Notes: generated by a model from the sequence alone, not told the origin. Numbered from the stretch's first letter, positions 1 to 12,652 are shown. The stretch: DNA of 64,000 bases from Populus alba (GCF_005239225.2 NC_133296.1:6510001-6574000), one strand, 5' to 3'. Program-made: numbers and translations.

Positions 1-940
1 GGCGCATCCGAAGAATGCTAGAATAAAGTGAACAGAATCTATGGTTTTAAAATTTGATCAGCACCGGACAACTTCAAAATCTGATCGGAACCTCCTACCA
101 TTGGATTCTTGGGTTTTGAAACTGAGTTCCAATCCGAGGAAGCCTCTTTGCACTGATATTTGATCATACTAAGGAGGCTTCTCCAGAGCAAGCATTGAAA
201 CAATTAATAGAAATTGGTTCCGTCCCTCACATTCTATTTAGAGATGATAATTTCACCCCAACTTGATAGATATCAACTTGGATTTACTTCAATGAAAAAG
301 TGAAGTTGGGTAGGGTGTGAATATTGCTCTATTCAACCTGAAACTCGTCCCAAAATATAAATATGATCTTGATTTTAAAAATATTATAGTCATTAAAAAC
401 CTTAATTGATCAGAGATTTTATAACAAGAAACTAATTATACTAAAAAAAAGAATATTATTACCCATAAAACTTCTACCTTAGACTAAGTTTATGAGATGC
501 ATTTTCCATGTAATGAGGAAAATATCAAAAAACTAATTAAATCAAATAAATTAAAAAATTGATTAAATTGAAAAAACAGAATGTGATAAAAAACTAATTA
601 ATAATTTCTAAAAACAAATTCAGTTTAGTTTCATTTTATAAGATTGAAACTCAAATACCCAAGCCGGTTCTGATAAAAAAAAAATAGAGATATATTATAA
701 ATTAAAAAAATATGCTTTCTAAACCCTAGCTCTCGTCATTAGCATTCCATAAGTTAGAGATACTATAAATTTTAAAAAATATATATATATATACTATAAA
801 TTCAGTTTACTATAAATGGATGAGTTTTTTTTGTCTATGCAGACTCGAGTAATACCTAAAATGAAAAAATGGGGTTCAGATAGGTTATGAATATTGCTCA
901 ACCCTACCCGAGTCCCGATTAAGACAATTACATTTGTGCC
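1..940. other. AT-rich intergenic stretch
   Basis: No gene is supported. A degenerate direct repeat is visible: a segment near 300-355 (gggtagggtgtgaatattgc) recurs in altered form near 868-915 (a similar gaatattgctcaaccctaccc string). A telo-box-like AAACCCTAG lies at about 720-728 and may belong to the promoter that follows. Confidence 0.5.
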
Positions 941-1113
941 CCCCTATATATTGGAGCAAAAAATAGGGTATCTCAGTTAACTCTGCAGGCAATCTTCCCT
1001 TCTTTCTCTACCCCTCTCGCTCTCTTTAGTGTTCAGTCTTTTCGAATCTTCGGTAGTAGCAGATCTGCTAGCGGCAGCAAGTCAGCAACACTACCAGCGA
1101 GTCTGCACCTAAG
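700..1113 (+). promoter_or_regulatory. Candidate promoter and untranslated first exon upstream of the TFCA gene
   Basis: A telo-box-like motif (about 722), a TATATA box (945-950) and then a pyrimidine-rich leader (about 985-1113) look like a plant promoter with a 5' UTR. The leader ends in CTAAG followed by GTTGGT, a plausible splice donor at 1114. No long ORF follows at once. It could be a distal untranslated exon of the tubulin cofactor A gene spliced to about 3350, the start of a noncoding RNA, or a relic. Seen: the motifs. Inferred: the exon. Confidence 0.35.
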
Positions 1114-3000
1114 GTTGGTTTATTCTGTGATGTTGATTTCTGCATTGTTTTCTTTTTGTTTATTGAGTATTAGGAACTTTCTGTTGCTGTAATGTATTTT
1201 GAATGGACAGAGCTTGACCCAAAGATTAATTAATGGACGTGACAAGTCTAATGCTATAGTATACTATTCTCATGGAAAATTCGATCCACAACTCATCATT
1301 TTGACATCATACATGATTATTGAGCTTCCTAATTTAGCAACTGGGGTCTAATCGTTTGAGCTTCATCAAATGAAATGATTATACACTTGCATTTTAAAAC
1401 AAATGAAATGAGTAAACAAAATGATTTCTCTATTTGTTTAGATTTCTTTGATCTGAATTGCAGGTAAACAAAGACAAAACTCTAGTATGTGAAAAGAGAA
1501 GAATTACTGTGAAATGAGTAAACATTTTGTTCGATTATTGCTTCACGGAACAGCTTAGGTTGTCTGCTTTAGTGTGGTTGCGAAATGCCTGGCTATTCAT
1601 AACTTTTTGGTTCAGCTATGTAATGTTCGGATGATGTGGTATAGTTTCATCGTTTGCTCACGCTCCACCAGGATTCTTGTTTATTAATCTCTTACATTTT
1701 TTTTTCTGGGTGCTTCTTGTTGTTTTATGATAAGTTGTTTTTTAGTTCTTTAGAGAATCAAGAAATATAAATTATCCCACCAACACACAACAAGTACGGC
1801 AGACAAGTTGTTTGTTTGGGTGCCAAATGGGAATCAATAAAACTTAAAAATAAAATCATTTTCTAGTTTGGAAGCCAAATGGGAATCAACAAAAATTTTT
1901 TTTTCTTCCCTTTTATAATCAACAATGACAAGATCGTTGCATTGTAGTGGGTATAGTGGGTCACCAGAATGGTCTTATTTTTTCTTTTTCTTTTTCAAAA
2001 GTCTCCTGTACATGTTAAAAGCAGGCTCTACTAAAAATATTTTGTTGTTTGTTCTCTATTGGACTTGTCCCAACATGTTTTTTCACACATTTAACTCAAA
2101 AACTTTGTTAAAGTGTCATGCTTCATGTTTTTTTGCATATAAACTTGACAGATTAAGACGTGTTTATAAACATAACTAATGAAACATTGGCCCTCTTTTG
2201 TAAGACCTGTTCATTTGGATAAAAGAATTGATATCTGAATTTTCCTTCTCTTTCAAAGTGCAAAACCTGTTGTTGTTGAAGCTTGATTCAATACACAGAT
2301 GTGTCCAATCTTGCAGTGTAGGGCTTCATTTATTTTTATTTATGTCATGTTTATACCAAAGCATCATAATTTGTAGATCCTTGCAGTCGTGAAAAAATAA
2401 GAAAGTATAATATTTAGATATGAACCAAAAACTATTACTGATTAAACAGGATATGATTGCAAAATATTTTTTCATTAACCAAATCCAAGTCCAAACTCAT
2501 GAGTCATTAGCCTATAAATTAATAGCCCACTTTACAAACCATTTTGAGTTTGAAACTTTTGCTATTCAAATTCAAATGTTCATTTATGGTAATTTCTTAT
2601 TTATTTTTATTTGGTTTTTTATAACATATTAAAGTAGTTGTGTTAAATCATAAAAATTAAACATGGTTTTTAACCTGAAATGGGAATGAATCTCACATAT
2701 AATTTGGCCTTACATGCCTACTACATATTTTATAAATCAATTCTAACATTTGTTAGAAAACATAATACGAGATAGACGAGAGAGCTAGTTTTGGTTTAGT
2801 GAATATTGATTTAGGTTAGTCAAAATTTTCTTCTTATACTTTTTTTTAAGTGTTGGTTTAATCAGTTCGTTTCAATTGATTTTAGAATTTTTAAAATTAA
2901 AACTTCAACTAGACTAGTTTTTTTTTTAATTCAGTTTTTTTATTTGTTTTTTTTAATTTAATTGATTTTTAAGTTTTTTTTTTATTTTCTTAATTTAATC
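1114..3000. other. Intron-like or intergenic AT-rich DNA
   Basis: Low-complexity T-rich sequence without coding signal. The short reading frames here are phenylalanine/leucine-rich translations of poly-T. It is either a long 5'-UTR intron of the next gene or plain intergenic DNA. Confidence 0.5.
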
Positions 3001-3380
3001 AATTTTTCAGTTTTTTTTTTTTCCATCTCTGTTTGACTGGGGTCTGATTTGTAATTATTCCAATGTCAAATGAAGAAAATCGACAGTCACGTGCAGTAAA
3101 ATTGAGTAGAAAGGAGATCCATTTCCTTTGTCGCATCTTTAAGGGAGCGTTTTCGCAGCTCATAAGTCACTGCACCGTGCACCCAGCCCCTCTCTCTCTC
3201 ATTGAAGCTAGACAAGATAATAAGGTGCGATCTCTGTTTCTTTTCACACTTGGAGTATGCTTGATTGTATCCTATGATAAACAAAACCCATGTTAAATTT
3301 GGCATTTGTTTTTTATTTATGATAAGAAATGAATTGTGGTTAGGTTATAGTTAGAAGGGAAAAGAAAAGAAACAAAAATC
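3000..3380 (+). promoter_or_regulatory. Proximal promoter, 5' UTR and probable 5'-UTR intron of TFCA
   Basis: A CT-rich leader around 3150-3222 ends in AATAAG followed by GTGCGATCTC (donor at about 3223). TTATAG at about 3344-3349 can serve as acceptor just before the start codon at 3381. This gives a short 5'-UTR intron, common in plant housekeeping genes. The alternative is splicing from the distal leader that ends at 1113. No TATA box stands out. Confidence 0.4.
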
Positions 3381-4616
3381 ATGGCAAGCAGCAGCCTTAG
3401 AAATGCAAAGATCAAGACAAATAGTTGCAAACGAATAGTGAAGGAGCTGCGTTCCTATGAGAAAGAGGTTGAGAGAGAAGTTGCTAAAACAGCTGAGATG
3501 AAGGACAAAGGAGCTGACCCTTATGACCTTAAGCAACAGGTATGTGTCCCTGCCTCTAAATCTCTCTTTCTTTTCTTTATTGATAATTAATGCTATTGGT
3601 TTTGGTTTGGACAGGAAAATGTGCTGGCTGAGTCGAGGATGATGATTCCAGATTGTCGTAAACGCCTAGAGGCTGCCTTGGCTGACCTGAAAGCAATTTT
3701 GGTATCGTTTCTTTTCATTTTTGATTTGCCACATTTGTTGTGCCCATGTTTATGACATCTTAAAATTCTGTGACTCGGCAGAATAATAAGCTCACCACTG
3801 TTGTGGTTGTCTTTGTAGGTTTAGGAGTTTTAGCTACAAAATTAAATGAATAATTGTTTTTTACTTCAATTTTTGATGATTCTGTGCTCGGTACTCTTCA
3901 ACTGTAGTTATTTGCATACCAGTTTTCCCCCATCGGCATGCATTTAATCTGGGTGGCTGGTCCTAGATAGGGTGGAATAAGTGAGGCAGACTATGATTAA
4001 TTTGGAATTAAGTTTAATTGAGCGTGTGTGTACATATAACCTGGCAGCATTGTCAGGGTGATATCATGGGTTGAATTAGGCCTGGATCCATTCACTCGAA
4101 AACTCTTGTCTTTTTATTTCTTCTTATTATTCGTATACAGGGGTCTCCCACTGGGTAGTTATATCTCACTACCCTATCATTTGAAGGATGTGGGAATGGA
4201 GATTTTGACTTGCACTTAGGAACCTTGAAAGAATAAAATGATCAGGAGTGAGACTCTAATGTAATTGGATTTCATCGCCAAAACATTATTAAATTTTCCA
4301 ATCCAGAGTTGCTTCTGGCCTCGACCCTTGGGAGATGCTGAATCTTGTTTGTATTTTAGGTACAATATCCAAAAGGAAGCTCTTCTTGTTAAATGATAGG
4401 TTATTATGGTCACATAAATTCTATAGAAACCTGTCTTTTGTTTTCCTTCGTAGCTTGCTGGATGTTATTTTTTTTTCTCCATCTATGTTTTGTTAAAAAG
4501 AATTTAATTTTCAGGCTGAATTAGAAGAATCTGATCAGAAGGAAGGCCCAGAAATTGAGGATGCCAGAAACACTATTGCTGAGGTTGAACAGTTGTTTCA
4601 AACAACTGATGCTTAG
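3381..4616 (+). CDS. TFCA: Tubulin-folding cofactor A
   Basis: Three coding exons join in frame: 3381-3539, 3615-3701 and 4515-4616, all with GT-AG introns in phase 0, giving 115 residues. That is the usual family length (the Arabidopsis protein, KIESEL, has about 113). The hallmark of the family is visible: a charged helical bundle with CKRIVKEL near residue 16, SYEKEVERE, ADPYDLKQQ at the exon 1/2 junction, then MMIPDCRKRLEAAL. The protein is a cytosolic chaperone that captures beta-tubulin after it leaves the CCT chaperonin and passes it on in the cofactor A-E pathway to alpha/beta heterodimers; loss disturbs microtubules and division in plants. The start is the first ATG after the leader and matches family N-termini. 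No damage is seen. Confidence 0.95.
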
Positions 4617-5600
4617 TGTCTATTGAATGTAGAGAGCTTGACATTAATGGTATGAATTTGCATGGTTTGTTTCCCTGAGCATGTATTGCTACCTTGATGG
4701 GTGTTGGAATTTGTTTTCTGCAAACCTAATCTCTTGCTGAAATGTGCTTGTTGAAGAATGTTATTACATGAAATTTGTGTCATTACTCGTTCAGTATAAC
4801 AACCTTTTACTTCTAGGTAATACAATTGCAATAATATATGCCGCCTCCTAATTTTACCAGGACCTTCTCCTGGCAATTTTACACACACACACACACATTA
4901 TAGGAAATGACTAATTAATTTGAATGTTTGCTTTTAATTATCAATAGCATAAGCAACCACTAATTTGAATGTTTTCTTGAAGTTATTGTGGATCTAAAAA
5001 GTTTGAACTTGTGATCATTGTAGTATTGACAATATTTGGTATCTTGGTTTTTGAAAGGTGAACATATCATAAAAATAAAAAAGCTTAAACATTTGGCTAA
5101 CATCTATACATTCCAAGCATGACTAGGCTGAATTGGAGCTTTGAATCCACTGTAAAAATAAATTAGCCCATTGTTAAAAAAAGCCCAAAAAAATCCTTGA
5201 AAAGTCAGGCCCAATAAAAAAAGCCCAACAAATGTATTAGAGGCTTTACTGGTTTAAAACCCGACTGAATTAATACTAGTTGGTTTGAAAGATGTTTTGG
5301 TTCTAAACCTTAAAAAAATAGATTTTATTTTGGTTGTTATTTTTTGTCCAAAATTGAACAGATGATAATATCAAGATTAAGTTCACAATTTTCTAGGTTA
5401 TTGTTGAATCAAACTTAATCATGTGCTTGATAATATGGTTCCTGCCTTTTAATTTAAAATTAATTAAAATTATATAAAAAATCTAAAAATATATAAATTT
5501 AATGTTTTTTAAATGAAAAGATAATTTCAAAAAACATTTTACAAAATATAAGTTACTATGCCAAATAAAAACACTTCAAGCTTGACTTTTGAATCACTTT
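4617..5600. other. TFCA 3' UTR and intergenic DNA
   Basis: The first few hundred bases are the likely 3' UTR. A CA dinucleotide microsatellite lies at about 4881-4898. Beyond it there is AT-rich DNA with several AAGCCCA strings near 5160-5240 and no coding signal. Confidence 0.5.
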
Positions 5601-5619
5601 AGACTTTAATCAATTATAA

Positions 5620-6010
5620 GAGCCCATCAATTCCTAAAATAATAAATGTTGTAAGCCCATCTCTTATAAATTAGCAAAATTATATCCATCCATAATCACA
5701 TATCTTCCTTTGAAGGCACAAATATAAATACACCATTATAAAATTCATCAATTAACCCTTCATCACTTCTCAATATTAAATCATAGTAAATGTTAATGTT
5801 TAGTTTTATTATATATGTGATTTGCATTATCATAAAAATAATATTCTTGTTAATTTTTGTAAAACTTAATGTTGTTTTTATATTTATCCAAGAAAAATAT
5901 TTATAACCTTAATAACAAAATAAGCATACAACTAATTACATATAATTTATTTTAGAAATAAAATGTACACTAAAACTTAATGTAAACACAATATTTAGTA
6001 TACTTAGGAT
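5620..6010. repeat. Left copy of a diverged repeat flanking the Athila insertion
   Basis: Two blocks here recur, diverged, right of the retrotransposon. The block with ATGTTTAGTTTTA, GATTTGCAT and AATAAGCATACAAC (about 5790-6010) matches about 20750-21000. The block with TCACATATCTTC and CACCATTATAAAAT (about 5690-5760) matches about 21690-21760. The order of the blocks differs between the sides, so this may be LTR-like sequence of an older element or a dispersed repeat. Confidence 0.4.
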
Positions 6011-6886
6011 GTTTACAAAGACATAAATCACTTTGATGTTAAAGATTATATACCATTTGTTTTTAAAATTTTATTGTCTGTCACTTGGTGCAAACAAATT
6101 GAATGTAATTACCATTTCAAGATTTCAACATCTCCTTAATTAATTACATTATTGATTAACGTTTATGAACTTAGAAAAACATGGTCAAAATTGCTCTATG
6201 AAATTCTAGAACGTAATATGTAGAATAATAGAAGAAAACAAAGTAAGATAAAAAAAAAAAAAAAAACAAAGTAGAGAAAGGTTGAACAACAAAGGAGAAA
6301 AAAGTGAAAGACTTATTATTTGTTGTATAGAACACCTCCCTTTCAATCCTTTTTTGTGCAAATTTTTTGAACAAAAAATGATGTAGAATCCCCATCATTT
6401 ATTGCTCTAATTAGCTGCCTTAAAATAAAATAAAGTGAAGTTTTTTGTTTTAAAAACTAGATGTTTTCTTGATAAAAACAAAATATTTAGGTAAAAGAAA
6501 GTTATTGTTCTAGTAATTTATTCATGGGCCGGCTAAAAAATAATTTTTTTAGGAAAAAAAAAGTAATTTATAGTAAATTAAAGCCTAACTTTAAGCCCCG
6601 GCATAAACAAAGACCTAGGCTAAGTTGAACCGAGCCGAACATGTGTATAGCATAAGCTTAAAACCCACTTAGATTATCGTGACTTAAATGTCTAGATTTA
6701 ACCTTTTGATTTTCCATTATATAAGCCATTAGATAATCTTCTAATCTCTTAATATGGAATCAAGGTGTTTAGATTTGTTAAAAACATACCAACCAATCAA
6801 CCAATGATTTTTTTAGATCAATTTTTTATTTATCTATAATTGTTTTAGAAAAAAATATGTTAACGTTCCATGTTATAGTACTTTTG
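6011..6886. other. AT-rich intergenic DNA before the Athila insertion
   Basis: No gene is supported. It contains an A homopolymer near 6251-6266 and AT-rich sequence up to the insertion point. Confidence 0.5.
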
Positions 6887-6891
6887 TTAAT
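6887..6891. repeat. Target-site duplication, left copy (TTAAT)
   Basis: TTAAT immediately precedes the first TG of the 5' LTR. The same five bases follow the last CA of the 3' LTR at 18741-18745. A 5-bp duplication is what Gypsy integrases produce. Confidence 0.95.
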
Positions 6892-8616
6892 TGATTAGTA
6901 CTTAAAAGTGCATGTTTATCAAGGTTTTATATCATCATTTTGCACTTGAAGTATCAATAACTCCTTAACTAAAGCATGTTTTATAATAACAAGTTTGATA
7001 TTATAAGATACCTTAATTTATGGTAAATGCTCATTTTAAATGCAGGACTATCACATAAATAAAAGGATTGATTGATGAGTTTAAGCATTGAAAGTTAAAG
7101 GACAAAGAGATGGCCAAACTTAGAAAAGAGATGTCGGTGCAGTTCCAAACCGGAACATTGCTCGGTAATTGGATCATATCTGGAGCTCTAGATTTCGGAT
7201 TTAGGTCCACTTTATATGGATGGAAAGGTAAGACAAAAGCCTACAACTTTCATGAGGAGCCCAAGATTTGAAAAGGTCGTTTTGAAGTCCAAATTGAAGG
7301 AACAACGAAGAAGTCCGAAGCTGTCCTGCAGCCCAAACACTATTTAGTGTTCAGCCCCATATCTTGAGTTCTAGAAGTCCAAATGACCTCATCTTTTTTT
7401 TTTTGGAAAGCTGAGACAATTTCCTAGAACATTCTTGAGGATTCTGGGCAAATTATGATGTTAGCAATGACGTCTCTGATCAGACAAGAAGATAAGGATT
7501 GTTATCTAGTCAAGATGTGGCCACCCACTCATCAATTAGTCAACAAATCAATAGTTCCAAATTTTGGCCTATAAAAGGAGGCACTTACCATGTATTGAGG
7601 CATCTTGGTGTTTCAGATCAAGATCATGCTCTTGCTTTCTCTCTTTTGTATTGCTTATGTCTTGCTTTCATTAATATCAAGTTTATGCACTTCATTTCCT
7701 TTCCTTTGTCTAGTTAACTTCTCTTTCTCATTTATGTTCTTGTCTTGTTCATTTATGTTTCTTTCTTTTATTATGTCCAGCTAAGTTAATTATGTCAAGG
7801 TGTAAAAGGGTACACTAATGGTGTAAGAACAAGTATAATATAAACTTAACATGGACCTTAACGTTGGATACTAACATGTTTTATATTTGTTATCTTGTTC
7901 ACTTTAATACTTTGCTTGTTAAATGGTTAATCTAGATTTATGTTGTGTAAACACTTGGTACAACAAATACTTTGGCACTTTCATAGCCCATACTGTATGG
8001 TTTAACCGACACCTGAGCTATTGAAAGGAACTTGATTTGTTGTTAACATAAGTTATAATCATGAATGCCTGCCAACATTTACAAGTATTAGCTTTATTCG
8101 AATAAGATAATTAATGTAATCATGTCATGTTAACAATTTATAATCTGATTGGAACCTCCTTTATGTGTGGTTTCCAATTGAGTAATAAGAGTTTATATTA
8201 TACTTGTTTGAAGTACCATTAGTGGATTCTCTAACCTTGACATTTGTTTTTATCACTGTTTAATCCTTACGTTAATCTTTTATCTCAAAAGTTCTCATTA
8301 ATTTCTTCATCTTCTGTTGTTATTATTATTATCATTGTTATTATTATTATTATTTACATTCTGTTTATAATATATATATATCTTTGATCTTTTCATAAAG
8401 TCAGTATATAGGCTGGAAACCTGTGACCCGATCTTTAGATCATTCTCAGGTATAACAACGCCACGTACTGAGTATTATTGTTGTTGTTGTTGTTGTCTTG
8501 TTGTTGTTTAATTTATACAATTAACCTCTCTGTGGTTCGACCCCGGTCTTGCCGGGTTATTTATTACTTCGACACTCCTGCACTTGGGAAGAGACATCAA
8601 GCTTTTGGTCGTGTCA
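6892..8616 (+). repeat. 5' LTR of the Athila-like element
   Basis: Begins TGATTAGTAC and ends GGTCGTGTCA. It is repeated nearly base for base at 17018-18740. Simple repeats near the end (TTA at about 8313-8355, TTG at about 8476-8508) differ slightly in length between the copies. It supplies promoter, transcription start and polyadenylation for the element. Confidence 0.95.
7570..7577 (+). promoter_or_regulatory. LTR TATA box
   Basis: TATAAAAG within GGCCTATAAAAGGAGGC, the best TATA match in the LTR, with the same sequence at 17695-17702 in the 3' LTR. Transcription would start about 30 bases downstream, leaving U3 of about 0.7 kb and R-U5 of about 1 kb. The copy in the 3' LTR could drive read-out into flanking DNA. 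Confidence 0.6.
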
Positions 8617-8622
8617 AGTTTT

Positions 8623-8639
8623 TGGCGCGTTGCCGGGGA
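8623..8639 (+). other. Primer-binding site (tRNA-Asp type, one base short)
   Basis: TGGCGCGTTGCCGGGGA starts six bases after the 5' LTR. It is complementary to the 3' end of plant tRNA-Asp except that one C of the expected GGCGCCG is missing. tRNA-Asp priming is typical of Athila. Confidence 0.85.
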
Positions 8640-8848
8640 GGTAAATTCTTGTATAAATTATAATATTTTAATTTATTTTCTCTTTTCACTTTTCATTTTA
8701 TCTATTTTTGTTTCCTTTGTTTTGTTTTGTTTCTTTTTCTTCTATTTTCTTTTCTTGCTTTTATTCTCTTCTTACACGTGCATGAGAGTTTGGTCACGTA
8801 CATTAAGTGGGTAGACTTTGTAGGGTATCCTCATCATTTTCAGAAAAT

Positions 8849-10086
8849 ATGGCCGAAGAAGATAATCAATCACTTCATAATGAGAATAATGAGAATAACC
8901 GTATGAGAACACTTAGAGACCACATGAATCCCACAAGAACAAGTGCACCCTCATGCATAGTTTCCCTCCTGATGCATCTCATTTTAATTTTAAGCCAGGC
9001 ATTATTCAACTTTTACCATCTTTTCATGGCTTAGACTTAGAAAATCCATACTTGCATTTTTAAGGGAATTTGAGAGGTCTGTAATACCTATAATGACTCA
9101 AATTGTAGCATTGAACACCATTCGATTAAAGCTTTTTCCTTTTTCATTAAAAGATAAAGCTTAAAACATGGCTACAAAATTTGAGACCAGGATCCATTCG
9201 TGCTTGGGATGATATGCAACAACAATTTTTAAAGAAGTTTTTTTCCATCTCACAGAACAAACTCTTTCAAAAGACAAATCATCACTTTCACTCAAAAGCC
9301 AGGAGAAACATTTTACCAATGTTGGGATAGGTATCGAGATTTTGCTTAATACTTGCCCACATCATGGTTTTGAAAACATGGAGATTGGTTTCACATTTTT
9401 ATGAGGGTTTAACACCTAGAGATAGGCAATGGTTGAATTGATGTTGGCAATGGAACTTTTGAAGATAAAGACCCTAATGAAGCAATGGAGTACCTAGACT
9501 TGCTAGCTGAAAATGCTCAAAATTGGGACACCACAGGTATTTATGAGGCACCAGGTAAACTCAACCTCATACATCTAGTGGGGGTATGCACAACCTTAGG
9601 GAAGATCATGACCTCCAAGCCAAGTTTGCATCTTTAGCTAGAAAAGTCGAGGCACTAGAATTAAAAAAGAGTGGTCAATTAAAATCTGTTCAAGACATTG
9701 TGTGTCAAATCTGTGAAACAAATGAGCATGCAACCAATGATTGTCCAACTTTGCCTTCTTTCAAGGAATGCCTCCATGAACAAGCCCATGCTTTAAACAG
9801 TTTCCAAAGACCCAACCATAACCCATACTCACAAACATATAACCCTGGTTGGAGAAATCACCCAAATTTTAGTTGGAAGAGTGATAGCAACAATGCACAA
9901 ACTTCACATCCACCGTTTCAAGCACACCATAATTTCCAAAATTCTCATGGATATGCACCTCCTTATGCTCCACCTCCTAGAAGAAATTTTGAGGAAACAT
10001 TGCATGCATTCATTGAAAAGCAGGAGACAATCAACACTCAACTTGCTCAAAGCATGACCGATTTTAAAGATGCTCTTGCAAATTAA
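8849..10086 (+). pseudogene. Athila gag (frameshifted)
   Basis: Starts with ATG at 8849 and encodes the capsid/nucleocapsid precursor that packages element RNA. The reading frame shifts at about 8960, again several times up to 9580, then runs open 9586-10086. The last part holds a zinc knuckle CQICETNEHATNDC (C-x2-C-x4-H-x4-C) followed by the NPYSQTYNPGWRNHPNF signature typical of Athila/Tat Gag. The C-terminal part is rich in Q, N and P. As read here no full Gag can be made. The breaks are mainly one-base shifts rather than large deletions. Confidence 0.85.
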
Positions 10087-10579
10087 CATCTGCTCCCAGT
10101 TTCCAAGAGAAAGGTAAGTTTCCTTCTCAACCACAGCAAAATCCAAAGGGGCAATACAATGCAAATGCAAGTAGTTCTGGAAGCCAACACATGGATCAAG
10201 TCAAATCAGTCATCACTCTTCGTAGTGGTAAGGTTATTGAAAAACCTATTCTTGAACCTTGTGAGAAAGATGATGAGTCTATCTCTGAGGGTAAGGAAGG
10301 GTTGAACCTGAACATTGCAAAGAAAAGGCTGATTCCCCGCCAGCACTTCCATTTCCTCATGCCATGATCAAACAAAGGAAAGTTAGTCACAACTCTGAAA
10401 TCTTTGAAATTTTCAAACAGGTAAGGATCAATATACCTTTGTTGGATGCTATTAAACAGGTTTCCTTCCTATGCTAAATTTTTGAAAGATCTGTGCACTG
10501 TGAAGAGAAAATTTGAATGTGAAAAAGAAAGCATTTTTAGGCCGAACAAGTAAGTGCCATTCTTCAGAACAATAATGCT

Positions 10580-11130
10580 TTGAAATATAAAGACCCTGGT
10601 TGTCCTACAATTTCTTGCTTTATTGGAGAACATAAAATTGAAAGAGCCTTACTTGATCTTGGAGCTAATGTGAATTTACTTCCATATTCAGTTTTTCAGA
10701 GTCTCAATCTAGGTGAGTTAAAACCAACCTCTGTAACTCTTTTACTCGCCGATAGATCTGTAAAAGTGCCTAGAGGAATAATGAAGATGTGTTGGTACAA
10801 GTTGATAAATTCATTTATCCTGTGGATTTTGTTGTCTTGGACACGCAACCTGTTGAAGCATGTAATTCAATTCCTGTCATTTTAGGACGTCCATTTCTTG
10901 CCACTTCTAATGCATTGATTAATTGTAGGAATGGACTGATGAAGCTATCATTTGGAAACATGACATTGGAGATGAATATTTTCAACATTTACAAGCAACC
11001 TGGAGATGATAATGATTTACAGGAAGTGGACTTTATTGAAAAATTAGTTCATGATCAATTTCAAACCACTTCTAGTGAAACTGAGATTGATGAATCTGAT
11101 GATTTGCAAATGGTCTACTTTCAGGAATAA
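10580..11130 (+). pseudogene. Athila aspartic protease region (frameshifted)
   Basis: LLDLGANVNLLPYSVF (about 10646-10695) contains the D-L-G variant of the retroviral protease active site (usual D-S/T-G) common in Athila. The flap-like region and the ILGRPFLATSNA motif follow, the latter in another frame after a shift near 10786. The enzyme would cut the Gag-Pol precursor. The domain is recognisable end to end but split in two frames. The stretch 10087-10579 links gag to it, also with broken frames. Confidence 0.8.
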
Positions 11131-11398
11131 AAGGCATGCAATTGGAGACCACAAATTTGAAGAATTGCCACCACGATCAATTGAGCCCATACCTTCAAGT
11201 GTTCAACCACCAAAACCTGAATTGAAGTCGTTACCATTTAATCTCAAATACTCATTTTTGGGAGAAAATGAAACTTTTCTGGTAATAAATCTCTTCCAAA
11301 CTTTAATGCGCATCAAGAAGGTAAGTTATTACAGACTCTGAAAATGCACAAAAATGCATTAGGATGGACCATAGCTGACATAAAAAGGAATTAGCCCT

Positions 11399-12650
11399 TT
11401 GATTTGCACACACAGGATTTATTTGGAGGAAAATGCTAAACCCTCTAGAGAAATGCAACGAAGGCTTAATCCTAATATGAAAGAAGTAGTGAAAAATGAA
11501 GTCATTAAGCTTCTAGATAATGGAATCATTTATCCTATTTCTGATAGCAAATGGGTAAGTCCTACCCAAGTTGTACCCAAAAAGTCTGGAGTCACTGTGA
11601 TAACAAATGAGAAAAATGAGTTAATTCCAACTAGGACTGTTACGGGTTGGCGCATGTGCATTGACTATAGGAAACTTAATTCAATGACTAGAAAAGATCA
11701 TTTCCCTTTACCTTTCATGGACCAAATCCTAGAAAGAGTTGCAGGTCATGAATTTTATTGTTTCCTAGATGGTTATTCAGGTTACAATCAAATTGAAATT
11801 GCATTGGAAGATTAAGAGAAGACTACTTTCACATGTCCATTTGGTACTTTTGCATATCGAAGGATGCCTTTTGGATTATGTAATGCACCAGCCACGTTTC
11901 AAAGATGCATGCTTAGCATATTCAGTGATATGTTGAACGTTTTCTTGAAATTTTTATGGATGATTTTTCTGTTTTTGGTGATTCATTTGATGATTGTTTG
12001 ACTAACTTAGAAAAGGTTTTGAGCAGGTGTGAAGAGAAGAATCTTGTACTGAATTGGAAAAAATGTCACTTTATGGTAACAAACGGCATCGTACTTGGTC
12101 ACATTGTTTCATCGAAAGGAATTGAGGTTGACAAATTTAAAATCGAGTTAATTGCCAACTTACCAACACCAAAATCTGTTAAAGATGTTAGATCATTCTT
12201 AGGACATGCTGGTTTTTACAGAAGGTTCATCAAAGATTTTAGTGTAATATCTAAGCCCTTGAGTAACCTTCTAACAAAGGATAATATTTTTGAATGGACT
12301 GAACATTGTGAGGAAGCCTTTGTTAAACTTAAAAACTTGCTTACTTCTGCTCCTGTCATTCAACCTCCTGATTGGTCATTACCTTTTGAAATAATGTGTG
12401 ACGCTAGTGATTATGCCGTGGGGTGCTGTCTTGGGACAAAGGAAAGATAAGAAACCTTATGTGATTTACTATGCAAGTAAAACTTTAAAATAGTGCTCAA
12501 ATGAATTACACTACCACTGAAAAAAGAATTACTTGCAGTAGTATTTTGCATGTGACAAGTTCAGATCTTATCTTGTTGGCTCACCTGTTGTTGTTTTTAG
12601 TGATCATGCAGCATTGAAATATCTTCTCTCTAAGAAAGATTTCTAAGGCT
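11399..12650 (+). pseudogene. Athila reverse transcriptase and RNase H (broken)
   Basis: Fingers/palm motifs KWVSPTQVVPKKSG, WRMCIDYRKLN and FPLPFMDQILERV occur at 11399-11815, followed by a TAA stop. FGTFAYRRMPFGLCNAPATFQRCM comes next in the broken stretch (11848-11912). The catalytic FMDDFSVFG is at about 11955-11980, and the thumb/connection (LGHIVSSKGIEVD, VRSFLGHAGFYRRFI) continues to 12300. RNase H starts around 12385 with CDASDYAVG and ends near 12650 with shifts. The FMDD version of the YxDD box is usual for Athila. At least one stop and several frame changes prevent a continuous product as read here. Confidence 0.9.
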
Positions 12651-12652
12651 AG

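Noticed and set aside
1925..2632. Short plus-strand ORFs (84 and 70 codons)
   Set aside because: Phe/Leu-rich products of poly-T DNA without family likeness or splice context.
8533..8560. tRNA-like GGTTCGACCCCGG string in both LTRs
   Set aside because: Resembles a tRNA B box, but no A box or cloverleaf surrounds it; it is part of the LTR.
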